This document shows positions 37,272 through 47,400 of a DNA stretch of 64,000 bases, piece by piece. A program made the position numbers and the translations under genes. Source of the stretch: Tsuneonella amylolytica (lineage in GTDB: Bacteria; Pseudomonadota; Alphaproteobacteria; Sphingomonadales; Sphingomonadaceae); NCBI RefSeq assembly GCF_003626915.1, contig NZ_CP032570.1:2169001-2233000 (forward strand), given 5' to 3'. Positions within the stretch are counted from its first letter, which is position 1. Each line of letters begins with the position of its first letter. The notes under the pieces are model-generated. The model searched no databases. It worked only from the letters and a program-made list of their open reading frames with translations, and was not told where the DNA came from.

Positions 37272-40200
37272 TTAGCGGCCCGAACCGCCGAAGCGCAAGG
37301 TCGCGTTGAACCGGACCGAGCGCGGGGCCTGGTACGAGGTGACGCGGCCGTAGTTCGGGTTCGAATTCGGCGTGTAGTCGAAGTCGAAATCGCCGAACTC
37401 GTTGAAGTCGGTCTCGGCCTTCCAGTTGAAGACGTTGAACACGTCGACGCCGAACTGGATATCCCGGTTTTCCGCGAACGGAGTGAAGGCGAGCTTGAGG
37501 TCGACGCGCTTGTTCCAGTCGGATTCGAAGGCCGTACCACGCGGGATGAGGTAGCTGGTGCCGCCGTCGCTATTGGTGACCGCCGTACCGCCGTAGCCGT
37601 TCTGCGTGCAGTAGTACGAGGCTGCGCCGTAATCCGCCGCGAAGTTGCCCGCGTCGAAGTAGTTGCCGATGCAGCTGAACTTGCGCGGCGATTCCACGAG
37701 GGCGTTGACGCCGATGCCCAACCACTCCGTCGGCTTCATGTAGCCGTAGAGCTTGAAGGCATGACGACGGCCGTTGGCGAGGTCGCCGAAGGCACCGTCG
37801 AGGAAGCCGGGCTGGTCGAAGTCCTGGGTCAGGCCGGCGTCGGTCTGGTTGTTGTCGGACTTCACCGCGCCTTCGTAGTTCCCCCGCAGCTTGGTGTAGG
37901 TGTAGTTGAAGTTGAGGCCGTACAGTCCGTTGAAGCGCTTATCGAGCTCGAAGGTGATCGAGTCGTACTTGCGCGTGGCCTTGGGGTAACCGAGGTCTTC
38001 CGCCGCCAGCGTCACGACGTCGCACTGGCCCGCAATCGAGCAGTCGCCGTCGAGGCGCACCGTGACGTCGCTACCAGGGTTGAGCAGCACGTACTGGTGG
38101 AAGCCGGTGAACACCGAATCGCATCCCGCCACGCCGTTGGCATCGCAGTATGCGATAACCGCGGCGTCGATCGCCGCGTCTTCGAGCGTCTCACCCAGCT
38201 TGCGCTTGGTGTAATACAGGCTCGCCTTGAAGTCGCCGAAGCGGTGTTCGGCACCGATGCGCCATTCGTCCGTGTAGCTGGGCTTCAGCGTCGACGAGAT
38301 GAGCGTGTCGGTCGCACCGGCCAGGCCATCGCTGTAGACCGCGAGGCAGCGCTCGCCGCCGTTCGGACCCGCAGTCGGGCAGGTGGCGCTGCCCGAACGG
38401 ATGCCGCCCACCGGCACGTCGCCGGTATTGCTGAAGACCAGGCCGTCGGGGATGCCGTCGTCGTTGGCGTCGACGCCGCCGTTGATGCCGGTCGGGTACA
38501 GGAAGTCCTGCAGGTAGTAGAGTTCCGCGCCGCCAAGGCGGATGTTGGTGTTGGTCGCCACCGGCAGGTAATAGCGGCCGTAGAAGGCGTTGACCTTGGT
38601 ACGCCCGTCGCCGAACACGTCGAACGAGGCACCGAGACGGGGCGCCCACTGGTCGCCGGAATCGTAGAACAGGTTGCCTTCGACGTTGTAGTTCTTGAAC
38701 CGGTCGTTGCGCACGCCGAGCTGCAGGTTCACGCGCCCGTCGAGCAGGCTCCACGCATCCTGCAGGTAGAACGCCCGCTGGTCGGTGCGGAAGCCGCCGT
38801 TGTTCTGGTAGAAATAGCGCAGGATCCGGTTGTCGCGGATGTCGTAGCGATAGCCGGTGCCGTTGTAGGACGTTTCCTCGCCCGCGGTGAGCTTCTCGAG
38901 ATCGAAGCCGCCACGGAAGTGATGCTCGCCGAGGAAGTTGACGTAGACGTCGGCATCCGCGCGGTAGATTTCGCGCTTGTTCGTGTCGGTGTTGCGACCG
39001 GCAACGGTGCCGCCGACGACCCGGTTGCCGCCAATGCGGCTGAGGACGTAGGCCTGGTTCGGCGACGCGGTCGAGATCGACTTGTCGTTGTACTGGCCGT
39101 ACGAAGCCGACAGCGTCAGGAAGTCGGTGAACTGACCGGTGTAGGTGCCGATGAAGTTGTTGCCGCCGAACTCGTTGCGGAGACCGCCCTGGCTGCCTTC
39201 ACGCGCGAAGGTGGTCGGGTTGACGCCCGTGTAGCGGACGTTCTGGACCTGCTCGTCGCGGAAGTAGGTACCTTCCAGGCGGTGGCCGTCGGTGATGACG
39301 AAGTCGACCTTCGCGCCGAAGAACGGCGAGTTGCTGGTCGTCGTCGCGGCCCGGTTGCCGGCCACCGCATAGGTCGTCTGCTTGAAATAGCGCGGGTTGT
39401 AGAGCCCATAGACGAACAGGCGGTCGCGGATGATCGGACCCGACAGATAGAAGTTCGCGTCAAGCGATTCCGAATAGAACTTGCTGTTGAGGGCGTTGAT
39501 CGTGTCGCCCGTCGTGGTCGGATCGTTGTCGGAATCCACGAACGTGTTCGGCGCGCGCGAGCGCAGCGAATTGGGCGAGTAGTTCAGCACCGCCCCGGCC
39601 TGCACCTCGTTCGAACCCGACTTGGTCACGGCCGAGGTCACGCCGCCGAGCGCGCGGCCGTATTCGGCCTGGTAGCCGCCGGTCTTGACGTCGATGGTGC
39701 GGTAGAACTCGAACGGGATGATCGAACCGCCGAGGAAGTTGCGGAAGTCCGTGATGTTGAGGCCGTTCACGTAATACGCGTTCTCGGCCACGGTGGCGCC
39801 GCCGACCGAGGCAAAGTTGCCGAAGCCGCCGTCGCCCGAGGTGGTCTGCGGGGCAAGCAGGATCAGCGAGGTCTGGTCGCGGCCGACGGGAACGGTCACC
39901 GCGAGGTTTTCGACGTCGAGCGTGACGCCCGCCTGGGTGGCGGCGAAATCGTTGGTCGCGACGCGGCGGCCGACGACGACGATGCCCTGCGTATCGCCGA
40001 CCGGCACTTCGGTGCTGGTGCCGCCCGCGATGTAGCGCGAGGGGTTGTTCTGGCCGGCGATGACCTGGACGGTCGGATCGTTGACGACAGTCTGGCCGCC
40101 GGCGGTGATGTTCACGGTGTAGGTACCGGTCGGCAGGGTGTTGACGCGGAAGTTACCCGCCGCATCGGTCGTCGTCGTGTTGGTGAAGCCCTGTTCGTTC

Positions 40201-40403
40201 GAGGTGACGGTGACGGTCGCACCGCTCACCGGGGCGCCGGCCGAATCGACGACGGTGCCGGTCAGGTTGCCGCGGGTGTAGTCCTGCGCCGCGGCCGGAG
40301 CGGCGATCATGGCGGAGCCGGCGACGCCCGCGCCCAGCAGAGCCAGCGCTTGAAGAGCCGATCCGGCGGCGAGCCGGCACTTGTTGATCTTCATGGTATC
40401 CAT
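37272..40403 (-). CDS. TonB-dependent receptor, Oar-like, with carboxypeptidase-regulatory domain
   Basis: 1043 residues from ATG 40403 (GAGGGGG 9 bases upstream; a second ATG lies at 40394). Signal peptide to about residue 40 (APAAA), a carboxypeptidase regulatory-like beta domain (about 44-115, GTVVDSAGAPVSGATVTV), TonB box GIVVVGRRV (140-148), plug with YVNGLNITDFRNF, and a long barrel. A calcium-binding-like motif DANDDGIPDG lies near residue 645, in a likely extracellular loop, with several Cys-containing loops after it. This architecture is typical of Oar/SusC-like receptors that take up large ligands. The octamer TGTTGCAG and a TTGC-N6-GCAA palindrome lie about 170 bases upstream. The ligand is unknown. 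Confidence 0.9.
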   Translation of the reverse strand: MDTMKINKCRLAAGSALQALALLGAGVAGSAMIAAPAAAQDYTRGNLTGTVVDSAGAPVSGATVTVTSNEQGFTNTTTTDAAGNFRVNTLPTGTYTVNITAGGQTVVNDPTVQVIAGQNNPSRYIAGGTSTEVPVGDTQGIVVVGRRVATNDFAATQAGVTLDVENLAVTVPVGRDQTSLILLAPQTTSGDGGFGNFASVGGATVAENAYYVNGLNITDFRNFLGGSIIPFEFYRTIDVKTGGYQAEYGRALGGVTSAVTKSGSNEVQAGAVLNYSPNSLRSRAPNTFVDSDNDPTTTGDTINALNSKFYSESLDANFYLSGPIIRDRLFVYGLYNPRYFKQTTYAVAGNRAATTTSNSPFFGAKVDFVITDGHRLEGTYFRDEQVQNVRYTGVNPTTFAREGSQGGLRNEFGGNNFIGTYTGQFTDFLTLSASYGQYNDKSISTASPNQAYVLSRIGGNRVVGGTVAGRNTDTNKREIYRADADVYVNFLGEHHFRGGFDLEKLTAGEETSYNGTGYRYDIRDNRILRYFYQNNGGFRTDQRAFYLQDAWSLLDGRVNLQLGVRNDRFKNYNVEGNLFYDSGDQWAPRLGASFDVFGDGRTKVNAFYGRYYLPVATNTNIRLGGAELYYLQDFLYPTGINGGVDANDDGIPDGLVFSNTGDVPVGGIRSGSATCPTAGPNGGERCLAVYSDGLAGATDTLISSTLKPSYTDEWRIGAEHRFGDFKASLYYTKRKLGETLEDAAIDAAVIAYCDANGVAGCDSVFTGFHQYVLLNPGSDVTVRLDGDCSIAGQCDVVTLAAEDLGYPKATRKYDSITFELDKRFNGLYGLNFNYTYTKLRGNYEGAVKSDNNQTDAGLTQDFDQPGFLDGAFGDLANGRRHAFKLYGYMKPTEWLGIGVNALVESPRKFSCIGNYFDAGNFAADYGAASYYCTQNGYGGTAVTNSDGGTSYLIPRGTAFESDWNKRVDLKLAFTPFAENRDIQFGVDVFNVFNWKAETDFNEFGDFDFDYTPNSNPNYGRVTSYQAPRSVRFNATLRFGGSGR

Positions 40404-40780
40404 AGTGGGCAACCCCCTCGTTCGATCCCAGATGTGGTTCTGGACCACTTGCTTTGCCTCCCGCGAACAACAGCCCTGCAGACGTGGGAAGGCGCGATGG
40501 GTTTGACTAACGAAAGGGAGGCATATGCCAAACCGGCAATATGTCGCTTTCGTGAATAGCTTATGGGGTGTTGCAGTTTCGCAACGATTGGCGCTCTTGC
40601 GGTTTCGCCGGGCTACCTTTTCGGTGCGGCAGGCGCGTTGATCTTTGACGCGCCGCCACCGGGAAGTTAGCGATTGGCGACAAGCCTGAGGGGGCGGGGA
40701 CGAGCAGTCTTGTCAGTCGATCCGGCACGCGCCGCCGCGGCCCCCCTCCGGCGGTCCCAACAGGAAAGGGCGAACGAGCG
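40404..40780. other. 377-base intergenic region between receptor and secreted-protein gene
   Basis: Divergent control region for the receptor (minus, start 40403) and the secreted protein (plus, start 40781). The first 170 bases next to the receptor are clearly lower in GC than the genes (AT-rich near 40500-40570), as expected of promoters. A palindrome lies at 40568-40585. The half next to 40781 is GC-rich and ends in AGGAAAGGG, the ribosome site of that gene. No open frame with coding character is seen. Confidence 0.6.
40568..40585. promoter_or_regulatory. TTGC-N6-GCAA palindrome upstream of the Oar-like receptor
   Basis: GTTGC (40570-40574) and GCAAC (40581-40585) are inverted repeats with a 6-base spacer; the left flank GTGTTGC is identical to the left arm of the clpB-upstream palindrome. 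It also contains the octamer TGTTGCAG shared by the three receptor upstream regions. Operator function is inferred. Confidence 0.4.
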
Positions 40781-41329
40781 ATGACACGATCCCGGACGAT
40801 TTCTTGCATTGGCGCGGCCCTTGCCCTGTCGCTGTGCGCGCCTGCCGCGGCGGCCGAACCCGATCCGGCCGATGCGCCGCCGGCCCCGCTGTTCGAGGCG
40901 GTGACCGCGTGCCGCGCGGTGGCCGACACCGCCGCGCGCCTTGCGTGTTACGACCGCACCGTCGCAGCGCTCGCGGCGGCGGAGGCCGGGCGGGAGGTCG
41001 TGGTCCTCGACCGGGCGGGCATGCGCAAGACGCGCGAGCGCCTGTTCGGGATCAACATGCCGCAGGTGCGGCTGTTCGGCCGGTCGGATACGGTCGAAGA
41101 CGCCGATGTCGTCCAGCAGATCTCGAGCACGATCAAGGCGATGGCGATCGCGCCCGACGGGCTGCCGGTGTTCCTGCTGGCGGACGGCGGACGTTGGAAG
41201 CAGACCGACGGGCGCAACGTGTTCCCCCGCGTGGGTCACACGATCACGATCAAGCACGGCATCCTCAACAAGTACACCGCGTCGATCAACGGCCGGGCGG
41301 GTGTGCGCGTGATCCGGCTGCTCGACTGA
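40781..41329 (+). CDS. Secreted hypothetical protein
   Basis: 182 residues with a signal peptide (cleavage near APAAAA, residue 24). The mature part starts with a short Pro/Ala linker, then a helical region with two cysteines (TACRAVADTAARLACYDRTVAAL), a pattern seen in several alphaproteobacterial periplasmic proteins. It ends in a beta-rich domain (about 95-182: PVFLLADGGRWKQTDG, GHTITIKHGILNKYTASING). No catalytic motif is recognised. It is divergent from the Oar-like receptor and convergent with a second small secreted protein 6 bases away. The function is unknown. Confidence 0.65.
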   Translation: MTRSRTISCIGAALALSLCAPAAAAEPDPADAPPAPLFEAVTACRAVADTAARLACYDRTVAALAAAEAGREVVVLDRAGMRKTRERLFGINMPQVRLFGRSDTVEDADVVQQISSTIKAMAIAPDGLPVFLLADGGRWKQTDGRNVFPRVGHTITIKHGILNKYTASINGRAGVRVIRLLD

Positions 41330-41335
41330 GCGGGC

Positions 41336-41629
41336 TCAGTTGCTGTTGACGGCCTTGCCCTTGTAGGCGTCCATCGCGTCGCGCGCGTCCTGGTTGCCGA
41401 TGTCCTGCGCCTTGCGCCACTGGGCGTTGGTGCGGCAGGACACCTCGCGCGCCACGAGCGAGCCCACCTTCTCGGTCTTCACGCAGCGGATGTATTCGGC
41501 ATCCCCGCGCTGGAGGACGGCGTTGTGGGCACGGATTTCCTGATGGCTCATCGCCTTGACCTGTTCCGGCGAGAGCGAGAGGGTCGTTGCCTGGGCGGCG
41601 ATGAGAAGAGGTAGCAGCACAGTGGTCAT
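41336..41629 (-). CDS. Small secreted hypothetical protein
   Basis: 97 residues with a short hydrophobic N-terminus (VLLPLLIAAQA) acting as a signal peptide. The mature part holds two cysteines about 18 residues apart (IRCVKTEKVGSLVAREVSC), followed by RTNAQWRKAQD, a segment I recall from other small sphingomonad secreted proteins. A single disulfide is likely. The ATG at 41629 has GGGAAA upstream. The function is unknown. It lies convergent to the gene ending at 41329, inside the receptor-sulfotransferase block. Confidence 0.6.
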   Translation of the reverse strand: MTTVLLPLLIAAQATTLSLSPEQVKAMSHQEIRAHNAVLQRGDAEYIRCVKTEKVGSLVAREVSCRTNAQWRKAQDIGNQDARDAMDAYKGKAVNSN

Positions 41630-41714
41630 GAAACGTTTCCCGTATCCCTTGTGCGCGAAGAGTAAAACGCGCGGGGCTTCGGCACAAGCGTTCTGCGAGA
41701 GCGAAGGCTAGGGC

Positions 41715-42737
41715 ATGGCAACGACCGAGGCCATCCTCGCCGACCCGGAATGGCTTGCCCACCGCCATGTAGAGGATCGCGATACGGTCCGTTTCCGCCA
41801 TGGGCCGCGCGCGCGCCACGCCGCCGTGCCGTTCCTGGTCGACGACTATCTCGGCGCTGCGGAGGCAACGCACGACATCCCGCTCGCCGAGTGCCTGTCC
41901 GCCGTCCCGCGGCGACCGCTGCACTTCGTCTTCCATTCGGCATTCTGCGGATCGACGATGCTGGCGCGCGCGCTCGACCGGCCCGGGGCCGCGATGGCGC
42001 TGAGCGAGCCGGTCATCCTCAACGACGTGGTCGGATTCCGCCGCCGGGGCGCCCCTGCCGACGCGGTGGCGCGCCTCGCGGACGGCGCCTTGCGCCTGCT
42101 CGCACGGCCGTTCGGCGAGGGCGAGGCGGTCGTGGTCAAGCCGTCGAACGTCATCAATCCGCTCGCCGAGCTGCTGCTGGCGCTTGCTCCCGGTTCGCGA
42201 GGGGTGTTCCTGTTCGCTCCGCTCGAGACCTTTCTCGTGTCGGTCGCGCGCAAGGGACTGCCGTGCCGCCTGTGGGCGCGCGAACTGGCGGAAGGATACC
42301 TCACCGACGCCTTTCTCCAGCCGCTCGGGTTTGCCGCCGGCGATCTCTTTCGCCAGAGCGACCTCCAGGTCGCCGCCACCGGCTGGCTCGCCCAGCACCG
42401 GTTCTTCCTCGCCTTGCGCGAAAAGGTGGGGGCTGGCCGCCTCGCGTTCCTCGATTCCGAAACTCTGACAGGAGAGCCGGACCGCGCCGTGGGGGCGGCC
42501 GCGCGGCATTTCGGCATCGCCATGCCCGCCGGTTCCGTGGCGGGCGGGGAGGCTTTCAACCGCCACAGCAAGTCGGGCAAACCCTACACCCCGCAGGACC
42601 GGGCATCCGACTACGCCGCCGTCCGCGCCGCGCACGGGGAGGAGATCGCGATGGTGACGACGTGGGCGGGGCGGGTGGCCGAAACGCTGGGAATCGGCCT
42701 CGACCCGCCGGGCCGCCTCGCTCAGGCGGGATCGTAG
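41715..42737 (+). CDS. Sulfotransferase-like P-loop protein
   Basis: 340 residues, no signal peptide. The region LHFVFHSAFCGSTMLARAL (residues 69-87) is a P-loop of the type found in PAPS-dependent sulfotransferases but with HSAFCGST in place of the usual RSGTT, including Cys78. Later parts (VVVKPSNVIN, VFLFAPLETFLVSVARKG) resemble the family's central beta-sheet and 3'-phosphate region. It could sulfate or phosphorylate an unknown acceptor. The last 16 bases overlap the convergent TPR-sulfotransferase gene. The call is moderate because the classical RxGTT and 3'-PB motifs are not both intact. Confidence 0.6.
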   Translation: MATTEAILADPEWLAHRHVEDRDTVRFRHGPRARHAAVPFLVDDYLGAAEATHDIPLAECLSAVPRRPLHFVFHSAFCGSTMLARALDRPGAAMALSEPVILNDVVGFRRRGAPADAVARLADGALRLLARPFGEGEAVVVKPSNVINPLAELLLALAPGSRGVFLFAPLETFLVSVARKGLPCRLWARELAEGYLTDAFLQPLGFAAGDLFRQSDLQVAATGWLAQHRFFLALREKVGAGRLAFLDSETLTGEPDRAVGAAARHFGIAMPAGSVAGGEAFNRHSKSGKPYTPQDRASDYAAVRAAHGEEIAMVTTWAGRVAETLGIGLDPPGRLAQAGS

Positions 42738-44308
42738 CCGAAGCGTTCGATCCAAGGGTCCAGGATGGGCAGGACCGGCTCGAAATACGCGGCATAGGGG
42801 CGCCACTGGCCCGACCCGTCGTAAAGGCCCTGGCGAACCTGCCCGGCGCTGGCGGTGGACACGCCGCGCCGCTTGGCCGTCATGTCGAACCGGCGCACAT
42901 CCTCGGACCAGTCGAGCCCGGCGAAGGCGCACAGCGCGCGGGTCTCGGTTTCGAAATCACGCACCACGGACTCGTAGCGGACGACGTGGGCGGCGACGGG
43001 CAGGCGATCGAGCGCCCTATCGGTCAGTGTCATCATCGCATCGTAATGCCGCGCCGCCCGCTCCAGCGTGACGTATTCGAGCGTGCCGCTCGTCATCGCG
43101 AACAGCGTGCGGAAACAGCTCCACACGACATCGCGCGGATCGCGCCGCATGACAAGCACGCGCGCGTCGGGAAACATGCGCGCGATGAAAGGGAGGCGGG
43201 TGGCCTTCAGCGGGTCCATGTCGACGAACGTCGCGGACGCGGGCGCGATGCCGCCGCTGCGGGCGACGGCCCAGTAGGCGGCCTGGAGTTCGCAGACGCT
43301 TTCGCCGTCTAGCTGCGCGAACGACTGCAACCCGTTCGCGATCGCCGCCCGGTCGCCGGTCAGGAAGGCCTCGTCCGCATCGCGGAAGGTCGGCCATTCC
43401 TCCAGCGCCGCGACACCGGGGAGCGAGGCGAGGATGTTCTCGACGAGCGTGGTGCCAGACCGGGGATAGCCGATGAGGAAGAGATGCCGGCCCGCCCGTG
43501 CGGGCGTCCGGTCGGGAACGGCGGCGGCTGCGGGGGGAGTGACGCCATCAGTGGCCAGCGCCCCCGAGATCGCCTCGACGAAGGCGGTGTGCCCCGGCAT
43601 CCCGGCGTCCTGCGGAGCGTTGACCGCCGCGAAGTCCGCCTTCGACAGCGAGAACGCGCGATAGGCCTCGTCCGGCCGGCCGAGTTTCTCGAAGATGCGG
43701 CCGAGGGTGTTCGCCGCGACCGACCGCTGCTGCCCGGTCTGCGCCGTTTCGACAACGGGCTGCACTGCGGCGAGAGCCCCTGCCGGATCGCCGGTCTCGA
43801 GCAGGGCGGAGCCCAACGCCGAGACGGCGACGAGGTTCGCCGGATCGAGCGCGAGCGCGCGGTTCGCAGCCTCGATGGCGGAGGCGGTGTCTCCGTCGCG
43901 CGCGGCCTGGCTCGCCACACCGGCGTGTGCCGCCGCATTGCCGGGGGCGAGGGCGGCGGCGCGGGCGAAGCTGTCGCGCGCGGCCGTCGACGAACCGCCC
44001 GCCGCCAGGATCGCGCCGCGCTCCAGCCAGGCGTCGGGATAATCGGGGGCGATGGCGATGGCCGCGTCGCACAGCCGGACCGCTTCCGACAGCCGACCCT
44101 GCTGGCGGCGGCGGATGGCAACGCCGGTGAGGATGCCGGGATCGCCGGGAGCCGCCAAGTGTGCCCGATCGAGCAGCGCATCGCCGCCGGCCTCGTCGCC
44201 CGCATCCACCCGGCCCAGTCCGGCGACGAGGAGGTCGTACGGATCGGTACTGCCGGCGGCGAGCGCCCGTTCGGCATCCTGCGCGGCGAGGGAGAGGGAG
44301 ATGGTCAT
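42722..44308 (-). CDS. TPR-containing sulfotransferase
   Basis: 528 residues, cytoplasmic. The N-terminal 230 residues contain several TPR units (for example PGILTGVAIRRRQQGRLSEAVRLCDAAIAIAPDYPDAWLERGAI). The C-terminal sulfotransferase domain has the 5'-PSB loop FLIGYPRSGTTLVENIL (about 277-293) and the 3'-PB motif MRRDPRDVVWSCF (about 385-397). It has the same architecture as the gene at 35714-37168 but with diverged sequence, so the two are paralogues. It ends convergent to the sulfotransferase-like gene (16-base overlap) and begins 124 bases after the terminator of the receptor gene at 44483. The acceptor is unknown. Confidence 0.83.
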   Translation of the reverse strand: MTISLSLAAQDAERALAAGSTDPYDLLVAGLGRVDAGDEAGGDALLDRAHLAAPGDPGILTGVAIRRRQQGRLSEAVRLCDAAIAIAPDYPDAWLERGAILAAGGSSTAARDSFARAAALAPGNAAAHAGVASQAARDGDTASAIEAANRALALDPANLVAVSALGSALLETGDPAGALAAVQPVVETAQTGQQRSVAANTLGRIFEKLGRPDEAYRAFSLSKADFAAVNAPQDAGMPGHTAFVEAISGALATDGVTPPAAAAVPDRTPARAGRHLFLIGYPRSGTTLVENILASLPGVAALEEWPTFRDADEAFLTGDRAAIANGLQSFAQLDGESVCELQAAYWAVARSGGIAPASATFVDMDPLKATRLPFIARMFPDARVLVMRRDPRDVVWSCFRTLFAMTSGTLEYVTLERAARHYDAMMTLTDRALDRLPVAAHVVRYESVVRDFETETRALCAFAGLDWSEDVRRFDMTAKRRGVSTASAGQVRQGLYDGSGQWRPYAAYFEPVLPILDPWIERFGYDPA

Positions 44309-44431
44309 GCGCCGGATGGCTTCCCTGCGCGTGCCACCAAGTCAAGCCGCCTTCGCGCAAGGTAACGTCCCGAAGGAAGGTTGCAGCCCTTTCCCGAACG
44401 CCTCGGCGTGTCTTCGGCGCACAAAGAAAAA

Positions 44432-44459
44432 ACGGGGCGGGCATTGCTGCCCGCCCCGT
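44432..44459 (-). terminator. Rho-independent terminator of the third receptor gene in the block
   Basis: ACGGGGCGGGC (44432-44442) pairs with GCCCGCCCCGT (44449-44459) around ATTGCT. On the minus strand it is followed by TTTTTTCTTTG. It lies 24 bases past the receptor stop and resembles the terminator at 37218 in both layout and its AAAGAAAAA flank. Confidence 0.9.
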
Positions 44460-44482
44460 CAGAAGTTCGGTTTGCGATCCGA

Positions 44483-47400
44483 TCAGAAGCGGATGCGCGC
44501 GCCCACCGCGTAACGGCGACCCAGCGCGTCGTAGGTCGACGGGTAGGTGTTGCCGCTGTTGTAGGTGGTGGCACCGGCCGTGTTGCCCACGATCGGCGGC
44601 TGCTTGTCGAGCAGGTTCTGCACGGCGAACGTGAAGGTGAACTCGTCGCTCACGTTCCAGCGCAGGGTGGCATCGAAGATGTCGTAGGCATCGATCCTGT
44701 TGAAATCGACCTGCTTGCCGGCGACCGCACCCGTGCTCGCGGGCAGGGTGCCCGAGAAGAACGGACCCTGGTCGATGATGTCCTGCGGCTCGTGCTCGGT
44801 CGAGCCGATGTGACGCCACAGGAGCGACAGGTCGAAATCGTCGACCGTGAAGGTGTTGCGCAGCGACCACTGCCACTTGGGCTGGATCGAGCCGGTGAAC
44901 GAGCAGTTGACCGAGTAGTAGCGCGTGCATTCACGGTTGAGCGAGTTCGGATCGGCGACGTTCGCGTTGAACTTCGAGTTCATCGTGTAGTTGCCGACGA
45001 AGTTGATCGCCCACCCGGCGAAGCCGAGATCGGTGTTGTAGTTGGCGATCAGGTCGAAGCCGTCGGTGAACAGGCGGCCCTGGTTGTTCAGGTTCGCGAT
45101 GAGACCGAGGGTGGTCGAAGGATCGCCGTCGAGTCCGCCGGTAACCGGGTTACGCTGGATCGCCAGACAGTTCGGATCGGTCGTGCTGGCCGCCGAGAGG
45201 CTGCCATAGCACGCCGCCAGGATGTCGCCCGGGAGCGACGCCCCGATGACGTCCTTCACCTTGATGTTGTAGTAGTCGAGCGACATGTTGAAGCGCGGCA
45301 GGAAGTCGGGCTGGAACACCACGCCAGCGGTCCACGTCGTGGCCTTTTCCGGCTGCAGGTTGATGTTGCCGCCCTGCGTCAGGTTGGCCTGGCCGGCCGT
45401 CGGGTTGGCGATCGAACCGATCGTGCCCGCCGGAGCGCCCTGCGCGATGCAGACCGCGCGAAGGTTGGCGTTGGCCACCGGAGCGGTACCCGCACAGGGG
45501 TCGACGCCCAGGTTGGTGAGGCCCGTGGTCACCGGCGTGAACAGTTCGCCGATGTTAGGGGCGCGCACCGCGCGCGAGTAGTTGCCGCGCACCTTGAGGC
45601 CCGCGACCGGACCCAGCGTGCCGCCGACCTTGTAGGTCCACGAGTTGTTCGACGGACCGCCGTCGATCTCCTGGTGCGAGTAGCGCGCACCGGCCTCGAG
45701 CGTCGCCAGGTCGGCGATGATCGGAACGATGAGCTCGCCGTAGCCTTCGTAGGTCTTGTAGCCGCCGATGATGTCGGGGGCAGCGCCGCCGGCACCGCCG
45801 AGTTCACCCGGGGTCTTGGCGAGGACGTCCGACGACTGTTCGGCGCCGTAGTCGCGCATTTCGGCACCGAGGGCGAAGCCGATCGGTTCGGCCGCGCCGA
45901 AGCCGAAGCCGAGATCGCCCGAGATCAGCGCGCGGACCTGCCCGAGCGTGGTCTTGACCTGCGACGTGCTGTTGGCGGTGAGGAACGCGGCCTGTGCGGG
46001 CGTGATCGTCCCGGCCGGGCCGAACACGTTGATCGGGATACAGCCGTTCGACGGATCCTGACAGGTCGTGCCGTTGTTGGTCAGCAGGCCCTGACGGAAG
46101 CGCGAGGTCAGCGTGTAGTTGCGGATCGTCTGGACCTTGTCCGATTCGCCGTACGACGCGCTGAGGTCGAAACCGATCGTCGGGGTCAGATCGCCGCGGA
46201 TGCCGAAGCGATAGTCGAAGACGGTGGTGTCGTAGTCGCTGATGCGCGGGCCGACTTCGACCGCACGGCGGGCGAGGTTGGTCGTGATCGTGCGGTAGTT
46301 CGGGTCGTCCGGACCGGTGGCCGCTGCGGCGGCGGCGCACTGCGCCGGCGTGAGCAGCGGGGTGTAGGCGATCTGGCCCGAAACAGTCTCGCCGGCGGCG
46401 TTCACGCCGGTGACGTTCGGGGCAACGTTGAGGGCGCAGAACTGGGCGCGCAGGGCGGCCGGAAGCAGCGGGTTGTTGAGGTTGATCGTGACCGGGCTGT
46501 TGAACGAACCCGACGGTGCGATGATGGTCGACACCGAGTTCTTCGAGAACAGGCCACGCGTATACAGCTCGAGACCGTCGCTGATCTCGTAGTTCGCCTG
46601 CGCGAAGATGTTGTAGCGCTCGAACGGAGTCTGGAAGACGTTGAACGGGTTGAAGTTGAACGTCTGGAACGTGCCGACCGCCTGGCCGGCGGCGTTGATC
46701 TGACGCACACCGCCGTTGGCGGCACCGCCGGTCTGCAGCGCGAGAATCGGAACGCCCGCGGCGGTGGTGCCGGTCTGGACGTACTGCGACAGGGTGTTGG
46801 GCGCACCGTTGGTCAGCGGGCGGGTGCCGGTGAAGCGCGAAGGCACCGTGGTGCCCGAGCCGCTGCCGCCGCCGGTGAACGAGCTGATCTGGTTCTGCGA
46901 GAAGTCGCGCGCACCCTGGTAGACCGGGTCCGACTTCTGGTAGCCGATGCTCAGCACGGCGTTACCGCGACCGTCGTCGAAGTTCGCGCCCATGGTGAGG
47001 TCGGCGCGCCAGTACTTGCCGTCGCCGCGCTCGGTCAGCTGCTGGCCGAGGTTGAGGTCGACGCCCGAGAAGTCCTTGCGGGTGACGAAGTTGATGACGC
47101 CGGTGATGGCGTCCGCGCCGTAGGTCGTCACGGCGGCGCCGGTGAGGGCGTCGACGCGGCTGACGAGGGCCAGCGGAATGTTGTTGAGGTCGACGCGGCC
47201 CGAGAAGTCGACGGGCACGATGCGGTTGCCGTCGAGCAGCACGATGTTGCGGTTCGAGCCGAGGCCGCGAAGGTCGGCGTACGAGGAACCGCCGTTGCCG
47301 TTGTTGACCGCCGAACCGATGTTGGCGACCACACCCGGGATTTCGCGCAGGACCTCTTCGGCGAGGTTCGACTGCTTCAGTTCGATCTGGTCGGACGTGG

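Noticed and set aside
40404-40780. Small gene in the 377-base gap
   Set aside because: Short frames exist but none has a good ribosome site or coding-like codon use; the region looks like promoter DNA.
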